Source of the DNA: Ruegeria arenilitoris
Lineage (GTDB): Bacteria > Pseudomonadota > Alphaproteobacteria > Rhodobacterales > Rhodobacteraceae
DNA: 64,000 bases
Assembly (NCBI RefSeq): GCF_013031355.1
Contig: NZ_WPZO01000005.1
Span: 310,001 to 374,000, forward strand
Direction: 5' to 3'
Each line of letters begins with the position of its first letter. The stretch's first letter is position 1. The notes below the pieces were generated by a model. The model did no database searches, was not told the origin of the DNA, and worked only from the letters and a program-made list of their open reading frames with translations. The position numbers were made by a program, and so were the translations under genes. Of the stretch, positions 24,036 through 32,580 are shown piece by piece.

Positions 24036-24461
24036 ATGGACCTGACAAATGACATTAACGGCCAATGCATCTGCGGCGCGGTGCGCTATCGCGTTCAGGA
24101 CAACATGGCCGCCTTCAAACTGTGCTATTGCAGCCTTTGTCAGAAGGCCTCGGGGTCAGCCCATGTTGCGAATGCCTTCACAACACCCGACCAGATCAAA
24201 TGGCTGCAAGGTAAGGACATGCTGACATCCTTTGATGTGCCCAATTCCCAAGTCCGCCGGGTGTTTTGCCGTGTCTGCGGTACGACGTTGCCCTTTGAGA
24301 CGCAGAACGGCAAGTTTCTGGTCGTTCCCGTCGGCAGCCTGTCCCGCCCGCCATCGAGCCCCGTTGCCGCGATTGCCGGCTGGGCATCCAGACCCGCATG
24401 GTATGATACGGCGCTGGGTTTGATCGAAGAAACCTGCACTGAAGAAAGGCCCGCTCAATGA
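24036..24461 (+). CDS. GFA/CENP-V domain zinc protein (glutathione-dependent formaldehyde-activating family)
   Basis: A 141-residue zinc-binding protein. It has the conserved cysteines of the family: CICGAVRY near residue 10, CYCSLCQKASGSAH near 30, and CRVCGTTLPFET near 80. Members are annotated as catalysts of glutathione adduct formation from formaldehyde, though this has been questioned. Dehalogenation of one-carbon or alpha-substituted compounds releases aldehydes, so its place next to a haloalkane dehalogenase fits a detoxification role; this is inference. It overlaps the dehalogenase gene by 4 bp. Confidence 0.85.
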   Translation: MDLTNDINGQCICGAVRYRVQDNMAAFKLCYCSLCQKASGSAHVANAFTTPDQIKWLQGKDMLTSFDVPNSQVRRVFCRVCGTTLPFETQNGKFLVVPVGSLSRPPSSPVAAIAGWASRPAWYDTALGLIEETCTEERPAQ

Positions 24462-25348
24462 ATACCGATCAGGTGATTTCACCCGATTTCCCGTTTGACT
24501 CGAAATATGTCGAGGTGAACGGCCAGCGCATCCACTATGTCGACGAAGGCGAAGGCGCGCCGGTTCTGTTTCTTCACGGCAATCCGACCTCGTCCTACTT
24601 GTGGCGCAACATCATCCCCTATGCTGCTCGTCAGGGCCGCGCCATCGCGATGGACCTGATCGGCATGGGCAAGTCGGGCAAGCCGGATATTCCCTACCGC
24701 TTTGTCGATCACGTCCCTTTCGTGGACGGTTTCATCAAAGCGCTGGGACTGAAGAATGTGACGCTCGTCATTCACGACTGGGGCTCGGCATTGGGGTTCT
24801 ACTATGCGCACCGACATCCCGAGAACATACGTGGCATCGTCTTCATGGAGGGTGTCATCCGCCCGATGACCTGGGCCGGATTCCCGCCAGACTTCCGCGC
24901 GGGGTTTCGGATGATGCGGACGCCAGGTCTGGGTTGGATGATGATCTCGGGGCTGAACATGTTCGTCGAGAAAATCCTGCCAAGCGCCATCGTGCGTGAT
25001 CTGACACCGCAAGAAATGGAGCACTATCGCGCGCCTTTTCCCACCGCGCGCAGCCGCAAGCCGGTTCGAGTGTGGCCTTGTGAAATTCCGATCGATGGTA
25101 CGCCCACGGATGTGCACGACATTGTCACTGCCTATAGTCGCTGGCTGGGTGAAACCCGAACCCCGATGCTGATGTTCCACGCCGTACCCGGAGGCACCAT
25201 CGGGTCAAAAGAGGTCGAATGGTGTCGCCAAACCATCCAGAATCTCGAAGTGGTGGATATTGGAAAGGGCATTCATTTCCTTCAGGAAGATAACCCCCAT
25301 CTGATCGGGGAAAAGCTGGAGAAGTGGCTCGCGCGACTGCCCAAGTGA
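24458..25348 (+). CDS. dhaA: Haloalkane dehalogenase (alpha/beta hydrolase, HLD-II type)
   Basis: A 296-residue enzyme that hydrolyses haloalkanes to alcohol and halide. The full catalytic set can be placed: nucleophile Asp107 in VIHDWGSALGF, halide-binding Trp108 and Asn42 (HGNPTSSYLW), acid Glu131 in FMEGVIRP and base His273 in GIHFLQEDNPHLIG. Each number is one more than in Rhodococcus DhaA (106, 107, 41, 130, 272), which supports subfamily HLD-II. Length also matches. No signal peptide, so cytoplasmic. The ATGA overlap with the GFA gene and the TetR operators upstream tie it to a regulated operon with an exporter. Symbol given by family similarity. Confidence 0.88.
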   Translation: MNTDQVISPDFPFDSKYVEVNGQRIHYVDEGEGAPVLFLHGNPTSSYLWRNIIPYAARQGRAIAMDLIGMGKSGKPDIPYRFVDHVPFVDGFIKALGLKNVTLVIHDWGSALGFYYAHRHPENIRGIVFMEGVIRPMTWAGFPPDFRAGFRMMRTPGLGWMMISGLNMFVEKILPSAIVRDLTPQEMEHYRAPFPTARSRKPVRVWPCEIPIDGTPTDVHDIVTAYSRWLGETRTPMLMFHAVPGGTIGSKEVEWCRQTIQNLEVVDIGKGIHFLQEDNPHLIGEKLEKWLARLPK

Positions 25349-25460
25349 ACCCGTGCTGCTTTGAGTGGCGGCTGACCGTATACATAAATCAGATTTCCTG
25401 ATTGTATGCTTTGACTATTGTCCAACGCGTTCAAAGGCCAATCACAGGAGGGAGGCCCTG
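25349..25460 (+). promoter_or_regulatory. Spacer before the exporter genes
   Basis: A 112-bp AT-rich gap with a small hairpin AATCAG-ATTTC-CTGATT (25387-25403). It may hold an internal promoter, so the exporter could be partly independent of the TetR operators. Confidence 0.3.
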
Positions 25461-26420
25461 TTGAATTTGACGATCCCCATACCTTTGATACTGGCGGCTG
25501 TACTGCCCGCTTTTCTGGACCGGTGCTCTGGATCCGACACCAGCGTGGCCTTGGGCGTATTGGCGCGCGACCGGGTGGCCTTGACCGCGACAGCCAATGA
25601 AATCGTCGTCGATCTACCGGTTGCCGAGGGAGCCGTGGTCAAGGCAGGCGACACGTTGGTCCAGCTTGATCCTACATTGCAAAGGGCAAAGCTGGCACTG
25701 GCGCAGGCTGAACTGGAAAAGGCGCAGGCCACGCTTCTGAAACTGCAGGTGGGGCCGCGAGAGGAGGAAATTGCGATAGCCGAGGCCAAGGTTGCGGGCG
25801 CTGTTGCCCGCCTTGCAGATGCAGAGGCGATCTATGACCGAAACGCCAGACTGGTCGAGAACTCGGTTGTGACTGAAGCGCAAGTGGCAAATGATCTGGC
25901 CCTGCGCGATTCCGCACGGGCTGAACTGGCCAGCGCTCAGGAATCTCTGAAGGAGTTGCAGAACGGCACCAGACCCGAAGACCTGGCGGTTGCCGAAGCC
26001 AACGTACGGGCCGCCGAAGCGTTGGTTGCCGCCGAGCAAACCGTTCTGGACGACTTGACGGTAACGGCCACCCGAGACGGCGTGCTGGATTCCCTGCCGT
26101 GGAATTTGGGCGAACGAGTAACATCCGGTAGCCCGGTGGCCGTGATGGTTACGGGCCAAACCCCCTATGCGCGCGTCTACGTTCCCGAGCCGCATCGCGT
26201 CAATCTAAGACCTGGCGATACGCTGGACGTGCACGTTGACGGGCTGGCCGATCCGTTGGACGGCGTGATCCGCTGGATCAGCGACGACGCGTCCTTCACG
26301 CCCTATTACGGGTTGAACCAGGATGACCGCACCCGGCTTGTCTATCTGGCTGAGATTGACCTGCCCACTGCAACACCGGACCTGCCCGCCGGTGTGCCAG
26401 TGCAGGTCCCCATGCCATGA
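25461..26420 (+). CDS. HlyD-family membrane fusion / adaptor protein (YbhG-like)
   Basis: A 319-residue periplasmic adaptor. It begins at TTG 25461 behind AGGAGGGAGG, with a hydrophobic N-terminus (LTIPIPLILAAVLPAFL). A Cys at DRCSGSD suggests a degenerate lipobox. The barrel/lipoyl half-motif is NEIVVDLPVAEGAVVKAGDTLVQLD, split near residues 47-72, followed by a long alpha-helical hairpin rich in Ala/Glu (residues about 78-205) and a second lipoyl half (TVTATRDGVLDSLPWNLGE). It links an ABC inner-membrane pump to an outer-membrane channel. Start-stop overlap with the ATPase gene. Confidence 0.83.
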   Translation: MNLTIPIPLILAAVLPAFLDRCSGSDTSVALGVLARDRVALTATANEIVVDLPVAEGAVVKAGDTLVQLDPTLQRAKLALAQAELEKAQATLLKLQVGPREEEIAIAEAKVAGAVARLADAEAIYDRNARLVENSVVTEAQVANDLALRDSARAELASAQESLKELQNGTRPEDLAVAEANVRAAEALVAAEQTVLDDLTVTATRDGVLDSLPWNLGERVTSGSPVAVMVTGQTPYARVYVPEPHRVNLRPGDTLDVHVDGLADPLDGVIRWISDDASFTPYYGLNQDDRTRLVYLAEIDLPTATPDLPAGVPVQVPMP

Positions 26421-27343
26421 GCGATGTCGTCGTCTCGACGCAGGGTCTGACCCGCCGGTTTGGGGAAAACACCGCAGTCAACAATCTGGACCTTGAGATC
26501 AGAACCGGCCAGATTTACGGGTTTCTCGGCCCCAATGGCTGCGGCAAGACCACGACGATGCGCATGCTGACCGGCTTGCTGACCCCCAGCAGTGGGGCGA
26601 TCTCGGTTTTGGGTCGGTCGATGCCCGAGGCGGCAGAGCCGCTTAAAAACGAGATCGGGTATATGACTCAAATCTTCTCGTATTACCGTGACCTGACAGT
26701 GCTGGAAAACCTCCGGTTCGCGGCGGAAATCTATGGCATTCCAGCGAAATCGGCCGCAGGCCGGATCGACGAGCTGCTGCATACCTACGACCTGACGACC
26801 AACGCACATCAGCTCAGTGGCAGCATGAGCGGCGGACAACGACAGAAACTCGCCCTCGCGGCAACGGTCATGCATCGCCCTAAACTGCTGTTTCTGGACG
26901 AGCCAACATCAGCTGTTGATCCTGAAACCCGTCGAACGTTTTGGGAGCAGCTGTTTGATCTGGTAGATCAAGGTGCGACGATGATCGTATCGACCCATTT
27001 CATGGACGAGGCAGAGCGCTGTCATCGGTTGGCCATCCTCCAGCACGGTGTAAAAAAGGCAGACGGGTCTCCGCGCCAGTTGATGGATGATTTGCAGGCC
27101 GATGTTGTCGAAGTTGAAGGGCCGGATCTGAGAAAGGTCAAACACGCGCTGGATGGCAAACCCGAAATCCTGTCGACTGCACAAGTTGGGTCACGCCTGC
27201 GCGTGCTGGTGGACAAGTCTGAACCTCAACCAGTTGACATGCTACGAACCTATCTGAACGCATTTCCGGACCTGTCTCTGACACCACAACGCCCAAATCT
27301 GGAAGATGTGTTTGTTAGTGCAACGCGGGGACCGGAACAGTGA
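26417..27343 (+). CDS. ABC-2 exporter ATP-binding protein (YbhF-like)
   Basis: A 308-residue ATPase with Walker A GPNGCGKTTT (residues about 39-48), Q-loop YMTQIFSYY, signature LSGSMSGGQRQKLALAA near 133-149, Walker B LLFLDEPTSAVDPETRR near 158-174 and the switch His in IVSTHFMD. The C-terminal extension after residue 215 is typical of drug/Na+ ABC-2 exporters (CcmA/NodI type). Only a single nucleotide-binding domain is present, so it would act as a dimer with a permease dimer. It overlaps both neighbouring genes by 4 bp. Confidence 0.9.
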   Translation: MSDVVVSTQGLTRRFGENTAVNNLDLEIRTGQIYGFLGPNGCGKTTTMRMLTGLLTPSSGAISVLGRSMPEAAEPLKNEIGYMTQIFSYYRDLTVLENLRFAAEIYGIPAKSAAGRIDELLHTYDLTTNAHQLSGSMSGGQRQKLALAATVMHRPKLLFLDEPTSAVDPETRRTFWEQLFDLVDQGATMIVSTHFMDEAERCHRLAILQHGVKKADGSPRQLMDDLQADVVEVEGPDLRKVKHALDGKPEILSTAQVGSRLRVLVDKSEPQPVDMLRTYLNAFPDLSLTPQRPNLEDVFVSATRGPEQ

Positions 27344-28485
27344 TCTCTGTGCGCCGCACCGCTGCTGTCCTGAAGAAAGAACTGCTCCAACTGCGGCGGG
27401 ACAGGATGACCTTTGCCATGGTCATCATGATCCCGCTGATCCAGCTGCTGCTGTTTGGCTACGCGATCAACACAAACCTGCGACACGTGCCCGTCGCGCT
27501 GGTGGATCAGTCCAGAACCGAACTGTCGCGTACGCTGGCGCAGATCGTTCAGGCCACGCAGGTTGTTACCATCACCGAAGAGCTGACCACCCCGCAAGAG
27601 GCCGAGCGCGCAATCACCGAATCCCGCGTGCGTGCCGCGCTGATCATCCCTCAGGACGTCAGCCAACGCCTTGCTCGCAGCCCGTCCGTAGGGCTGGGTC
27701 TGCCCAACGCAACGGATCAGACCAGCAGCCGACCTGTTGCCCATTGGATCGTCGATGGTTCAGACACGATGGTCGCCAGCGCGATCAAATCTCTGCGAAC
27801 GATGCCCTTGACCGAATTGTTGAAACAGCCTCCAAACCGGCAAGTGCCCACGTTCGAAGTCACGCTCTATTTCAACCCTGAACAGCGATCTGCGGTGAAT
27901 ATCGTGCCGGGCCTTGTCGGGGTCATTCTGACTATGACGATGATCCTGTTCACCTCGGCCGCCATCGTCCGCGAACGCGAGCGGGGCAATATGGAGATGC
28001 TGATCAACACGCCAATCCGGTCGATCGAGCTCATGGTTGGCAAGATCATCCCCTACATCTTTCTGGGCCTGATACAGGTCGCAATTATCCTTGGCCTTGG
28101 GCACGTCCTGTTCGATGTCCCGATCAATGGCGGGCTGGGCGTTTTGTTGGTGGTGACGTTGCTGTTCATCATTGCCAGCCTGTCGCTTGGGCTCGTGATC
28201 TCGACACTCGCCCAGAACCAACTTCAGTCGATGCAGATGACTATCTTTGTCCTGCTGCCATCGATCCTAATGTCCGGCTTCATGTTTCCCTTTGACGGCA
28301 TGCCGCAACCGGTCCAGATCATCGCTCAGATCCTGCCGGCGACCCATTTTATGGATATGATCCGGGGCGTGGTGCTGCGTGATGCTTCGCTCTATGAGTT
28401 GCGATGGGAAATCCTCTGGATGATTGGCTTTGCGGTATTCGGGTTGTTGGCGGCAACTCTGAGGTTCAAGAAACGGTTGGGTTGA
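27340..28485 (+). CDS. ABC-2 exporter permease (YbhS/YbhR-like)
   Basis: A 381-residue permease starting at GTG 27340 (overlap GTGA). Membrane segments: one near residue 25-45 (FAMVIMIPLIQLLLFGYAIN), a large extracytoplasmic domain to about 185, then five more, including IVPGLVGVILTMTMILFTSA and the ABC-2 signature region RERERGNMEMLINTPI ... IPYIFLGLIQVAIILGLG, and ILMSGFMFPFDGMP. It forms the channel with the ATPase before it; only one permease gene is present, so it is likely a homodimer. It ends the operon; there is no clear terminator. Confidence 0.88.
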   Translation: MISVRRTAAVLKKELLQLRRDRMTFAMVIMIPLIQLLLFGYAINTNLRHVPVALVDQSRTELSRTLAQIVQATQVVTITEELTTPQEAERAITESRVRAALIIPQDVSQRLARSPSVGLGLPNATDQTSSRPVAHWIVDGSDTMVASAIKSLRTMPLTELLKQPPNRQVPTFEVTLYFNPEQRSAVNIVPGLVGVILTMTMILFTSAAIVRERERGNMEMLINTPIRSIELMVGKIIPYIFLGLIQVAIILGLGHVLFDVPINGGLGVLLVVTLLFIIASLSLGLVISTLAQNQLQSMQMTIFVLLPSILMSGFMFPFDGMPQPVQIIAQILPATHFMDMIRGVVLRDASLYELRWEILWMIGFAVFGLLAATLRFKKRLG

Positions 28486-28983
28486 ATGGCCCATAGCTGC
28501 CCTTTGTGATCAGCCCAGCGAATGACCTCTCCCCGCCCAGCCTTCCTGGAGCTTCTGCTCTTGCAGCGGCGCAGACCATGTCTGCTTTGGGCTGACTGCT
28601 GTCCTCCGGACCCCAAATGCATATGGCCGCAAATTCCACTCTTCGGGCTCCGTTCGTCGCCCCGCTTCGCTCGTATATCGAATGTCTCCTTTATCGGGCC
28701 GCGCCGCAGCGACGAAACCCACCGATCAACGGCAGCTAAGGGCCGATCTTTCAAAGATCGCGTACCCATTCTCCTCATACAGTCGCACTTCGTGACTGAT
28801 GCTCTTAAATTTGGAGTTAGGAAACTGGGGCGATTGTCCGGGATGTTGAGAGTAGTGACGGTTTTTCGAGTGAACAAACCTCTGATAGGAGTAGACGTTT
28901 GACAAAACAGAACCCGACCGGTGCCCATGAGACAACACCGTTGTTTTCACGGCTCCTTTCCAGTTGATGGTCTTTCAAGACAA
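28486..28983. other. Intergenic, no gene recognised
   Basis: About 500 bp between convergent genes. Reading frames on both strands are low-complexity translations of GC-rich DNA without motifs. A small palindrome CGATCTT-TCA-AAGATCG is at 28744-28760. The stretch 28530-28730 has the look of a decayed extragenic repeat but I cannot confirm a family. Confidence 0.4.
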
Positions 28984-31509
28984 TTAACCTTGTTCAGAAG
29001 GTCCTGCACGCTGATCCAAGTCTAGCACCGCAGGGTCTATCATGCGGTTTTTTGCGCTGATCTTGACAGAATTCCGCATGGCTTCGCTTCGTCGGAGTAG
29101 TCGCCGGAATCGCGCCTCGTCGAGCTCAAGCAATGTCGAAGGTGCCAACGCCCGAACATTTACGCGACGGGGCCGTTTCAATAGCATGGCCAATTGCCCA
29201 AACATTTCACCACGGCCTAACCGCGTAGTATGTCTGCCGAGCTCCACCTCGACTGCCCCGGAAGCAATGAAAAATACGCTCCGGGCGAATTCATCTTGAG
29301 TAATGATGGTTTCACCTGCATTGGCATAACGGGTACGCAGCGCTCTGCTGAGTTTCCTTAGCGAAGCTTTGTCGAGGTCAGAGAACAGCGGGAACTGCCG
29401 GACCAGATCTCGTCCTTTGAGGGCTATATCCAGTACCGGACGCCCTTCAGACAAGGCACGTCGGGCCGCCACTTCCTGCATCAGTACCGAAAAGAGCTCT
29501 TCGCCCACTAGGCCGTCTTCGTGCATGACCGCGTATTCACGCTCTTCCAGTCGCAGCGCCGTCCGTCGGATGAACCGCCGCTCAAGCTTTTCGGCGTAGC
29601 CGGGATACTGTAGCCGCAATCCGTCAAGCGCTGTCTCAACCGCCTCGGATCGGCGCGCCAACAGATCATCAAGCAATTCCGCAACCCTTCTGCCGTGGAT
29701 CCGGCGTATGCGGCCACGGACAAACCCGTCGAGATCCCGCAGGATCAGACGTTGCATGAGCAGTCTTTCAAACCGATCCGTTGTGATACGCGTGAGTGGA
29801 AACGAGATTCGAAGCCGGTTGTGCAGAAACACAGCGATCCGGAAAGACTTACCATAAACGACAGACCGATTTGCCGCACGCTGATAGCCAATCCGACCTC
29901 CGGTTCGTGCGCCTTCAATGAGCCGATCAGCATCAGACAGAATCTTCTCACTCAGAACCGATGACATGGTGCGTTCTCGCATTCGGGCCAACACGGAATC
30001 CCGCTCTGCACCGGCCAGTGCAATAAGGCCCAGCGTGATCCGGTCACGATCAAGGATCTGCGCGCTGTCTTCGGCGGCCTTCACGGCCTCGTCGAGGCGT
30101 TCGCTAAATTGTTTGGCTTCGTTTCTGACGATATCGTGGGTCAAATCGTAGTTTTCTGCGGTGCGGGACACGTCCTCGCGAACCGATTGCAAGGCGACTG
30201 CGACCACTTGGCGTGACAGTGCCGCATCAAGCGGAGAGAGCTTGTCGAGCCCCAGTTTTGTGATCACCGAGCGCAAGGTTGTTCCCTGAACAATCAGTGT
30301 AAACAGCGTAAAGCCTGTGGCCAGGATGCCGACCAAACGCTTGGTCTCGAGCGGGATATGCGTGCTTTCTGTGACGGCCAGCGCCAGCGCCAAGGTCACT
30401 GCACCCCGCAGCCCACCCCACAGCATCGCTGTGCGATACGGGCGTTCAACAGCTGGCGACAGCCCAATTGTCGTGAGCAATGGCAACAACCCGAACAGAA
30501 CCGCCGCCCGCGCGAGTGTTGCGGCAAGAACCACCACAGCCAACAGGCCAAAGTCAGACGGCTGCGCACCTTCTAACAATCTTGGTATAAGCAACGCTGC
30601 AAGAATAAAGATCAGCGCTCCTGCCCAATGAGCCAGAAGATCCCATACTTCTTGCAGGTTTGTCCAAGCGACCGGGGACAATCGACCGGGGCCCGTAAGG
30701 TTGAGAGTAAGGCCTGCTGCCACAACCGCGATGACACCAGAAGCACCGATGCTTTGTTCTGCAACGATATAGGCGAGATAGGGTAGCGCAACGGAAATTG
30801 AAATCTGCGCCATTTCCCAGCGGTCTACAAAAGCCATCAGCCAAACCGCCATGCGCGCCATGAGCCAACCGGTGAGTACTCCACCTACGATCAACAGCGG
30901 AAATTGCCCCACGGCCTCACTTAGTAAGGGATCGGGTCTTCCGAGCATGACAAAGCTGATGAATAGCCCGAAAAGAGCAATCGCAGCAGCATCGTTAAGA
31001 AGGCTTTCGCCCTCAATAATTCGTGACAACCTGCGCGGAGCAGAGATTGATCGAAATATGCTGACAACCGCCGAGGGATCAGTTGTCGACACAATAGCAC
31101 CGATCAACAGGCAGGCGGCCAGCGGTAGCGTACTTGCCCAACTGAGAGCATAGCCAATGGAAAGTGTTGCCACAATCACTGCCACAACGGCCATCATCAG
31201 GATAGGCATCCAGTCGTCCAGCATCCTGCGCAGGTTCATGCCGAGTGTCGCCTGAAAGAGCAACGTTGGCAGGAAAACATAGAGGAATACGTTGGACCGG
31301 ATCGGCAGATCAATTATCGCCTGCGCCCCCGGGTTAAGCACGTCCGTCAGGTCTGTGTTGAGAAAGAATGTCGCGCCAAGCCCGATTACTATCCCCAGGA
31401 CGGCGAGAATTACGCTGAAAGGCAAGCGCAATCGAGCAGCCAGTGGCTCCGCCACGCCGATTACAACAAAAAGAGAAGTGATGATGGTCGTAATGACGAC
31501 AATATCCAT
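28984..31509 (-). CDS. CPA1-type Na+/H+ antiporter with C-terminal cyclic-nucleotide-binding-like domain
   Basis: An 841-residue protein. Residues about 1-420 form a NhaP/CPA1 antiporter: many membrane segments, the ion-site motif STTDPSAVVSIFRS near 143-156, the EGESLLNDAAAIALF motif near 168-182 and RTAMLWGGLRGAVTLALALA near 365-385. A long cytoplasmic helical region (about 430-690) follows, then a cyclic-nucleotide-binding-like fold near 700-810 (LFSDLDKASLRKL; FFIASGAVEVEL; GRGEMFGQLAML). The Glu that normally contacts the ribose is Gln here (FGQ rather than FGE), so nucleotide binding is uncertain. The architecture recalls sperm Na+/H+ exchangers but lacks the voltage-sensor domain. Single-gene unit. 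Confidence 0.87.
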   Translation of the reverse strand: MDIVVITTIITSLFVVIGVAEPLAARLRLPFSVILAVLGIVIGLGATFFLNTDLTDVLNPGAQAIIDLPIRSNVFLYVFLPTLLFQATLGMNLRRMLDDWMPILMMAVVAVIVATLSIGYALSWASTLPLAACLLIGAIVSTTDPSAVVSIFRSISAPRRLSRIIEGESLLNDAAAIALFGLFISFVMLGRPDPLLSEAVGQFPLLIVGGVLTGWLMARMAVWLMAFVDRWEMAQISISVALPYLAYIVAEQSIGASGVIAVVAAGLTLNLTGPGRLSPVAWTNLQEVWDLLAHWAGALIFILAALLIPRLLEGAQPSDFGLLAVVVLAATLARAAVLFGLLPLLTTIGLSPAVERPYRTAMLWGGLRGAVTLALALAVTESTHIPLETKRLVGILATGFTLFTLIVQGTTLRSVITKLGLDKLSPLDAALSRQVVAVALQSVREDVSRTAENYDLTHDIVRNEAKQFSERLDEAVKAAEDSAQILDRDRITLGLIALAGAERDSVLARMRERTMSSVLSEKILSDADRLIEGARTGGRIGYQRAANRSVVYGKSFRIAVFLHNRLRISFPLTRITTDRFERLLMQRLILRDLDGFVRGRIRRIHGRRVAELLDDLLARRSEAVETALDGLRLQYPGYAEKLERRFIRRTALRLEEREYAVMHEDGLVGEELFSVLMQEVAARRALSEGRPVLDIALKGRDLVRQFPLFSDLDKASLRKLSRALRTRYANAGETIITQDEFARSVFFIASGAVEVELGRHTTRLGRGEMFGQLAMLLKRPRRVNVRALAPSTLLELDEARFRRLLRRSEAMRNSVKISAKNRMIDPAVLDLDQRAGPSEQG

Positions 31510-31971
31510 CAGTACGTATTACCTGAGAACTCGAAGCAATGGAATCCACCCTTCACTCTCGACCGACCCTGTGGGATCAATGTGCAGACTTTCACCCGTC
31601 CAGATCGCGCAGTTTCAGCGAATTTTAGGAACGGCGGGCCGCAGTGCGACACCAGCGCGGCGAGTGAACGGCAGGTTTGGGCCGTCCTCAACGGCATTAT
31701 CCGTCCCGGTATGTCGACCTCGCCAGATTGGTATCGCTTGGGTGTCCCCACACTTGATTTTTAATCTGCCTCACTCCACATGGATCATGAGACGCAAGCT
31801 TGTATTGCCCTCTTTCCGAGGCCCACGCATAAGCGTGGGTTTTCGTGTTTCTGGATGTAAGCTTGACTTGGGTTGTGTATTTGACAGCCAACGACAGAAA
31901 TGTGATCTGCGCCGGAAGCCGGGCTTTGCATAGTGCGCGCAACTGCGCGCCGTCGGATTTAAGATGCTAAA
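31510..31971. other. Intergenic, decayed sequence with one terminator-like hairpin
   Basis: No gene recognised. CCCACGC-ATAA-GCGTGGG followed by TTTT (31822-31843) could end plus-strand transcription. Short frames here are featureless. Confidence 0.4.
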
Positions 31972-32200
31972 CATCGTGGCCGTGCGTTCGCAATTTACGA
32001 CCCCAATGATGGGCTGAGCCGCAAACCCCCAATGCCAGCCACCCAGCGTGGGACCGTCTCTAATAAATGCGAGTGACTTGGCGCGCTTGATTTCCTTATT
32101 AAGGATCCGACGCTCGGTGGCTAAAACGCAGTGTACCTGAAAAACGTGCTTGGCCAGATCCAGACCTACATTTCTTTGTCGTAATTGGATGGCTCCTCTC
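31972..32200 (-). mobile_element. IS110-family transposase remnant
   Basis: On the minus strand the segment NVGLDLAKHVFQVHCVLATE matches the N-terminal DEDD start of IS110 transposases (VGIDLAKxVFQVHG). After a frameshift the next frame reads GWLALGVCGSAHHWGRKLRT then HGHDV, matching the following conserved block (GMEACGSAHHWGR...GHEV). The rest is absent. A frameshifted N-terminal scrap, inactive, about 200 bp from tRNA-Pro. Confidence 0.75.
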
Positions 32201-32404
32201 TTTGCAGTCGATAACAACTGCACCTTGGCGCGTTCGATGCCGACGAAGAAGGAACTATCCACCTCATCCGGTAAGGACCGATTACTTCAAAAGGCCCGTT
32301 TGAAGTAGCAGTAATTCGGACTGCGAGAAGTAACTTTTGTTGGCGGAAAGGTAAGTTAACTGGTCAAAAGGCAGAATATCTCTGCATTTGACAGCCTTGT
32401 TTTT

Positions 32405-32481
32405 TGGTCGGAGTGAGAGGATTCGAACCTCCGACCCCTGCCTCCCGAAGACAGTGCTCTACCAGGCTGAGCTACACTCCG
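32405..32481 (-). tRNA. tRNA-Pro (anticodon CGG)
   Basis: A complete 77-nt cloverleaf on the minus strand: acceptor CGGAGTG/CACTCCG, D-arm GCTC..GAGC, anticodon arm CTGTC-TTCGGGA-GGCAG (anticodon CGG, reading CCG), T-arm GGAGG-TTCGAAT-CCTCT, discriminator A and encoded CCA. It could serve as an integration site; an IS110 remnant lies near, but I see no att duplication. Confidence 0.95.
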
Positions 32482-32580
32482 ACCGTGGCGGGTGATCTAT
32501 ACCCGGGGATTTGGATGTGCAAGAGGGATTCTTAAGTCCTTTGCAGGAATTCCCGGGGGACGATTGACGCTGAATTCCCA

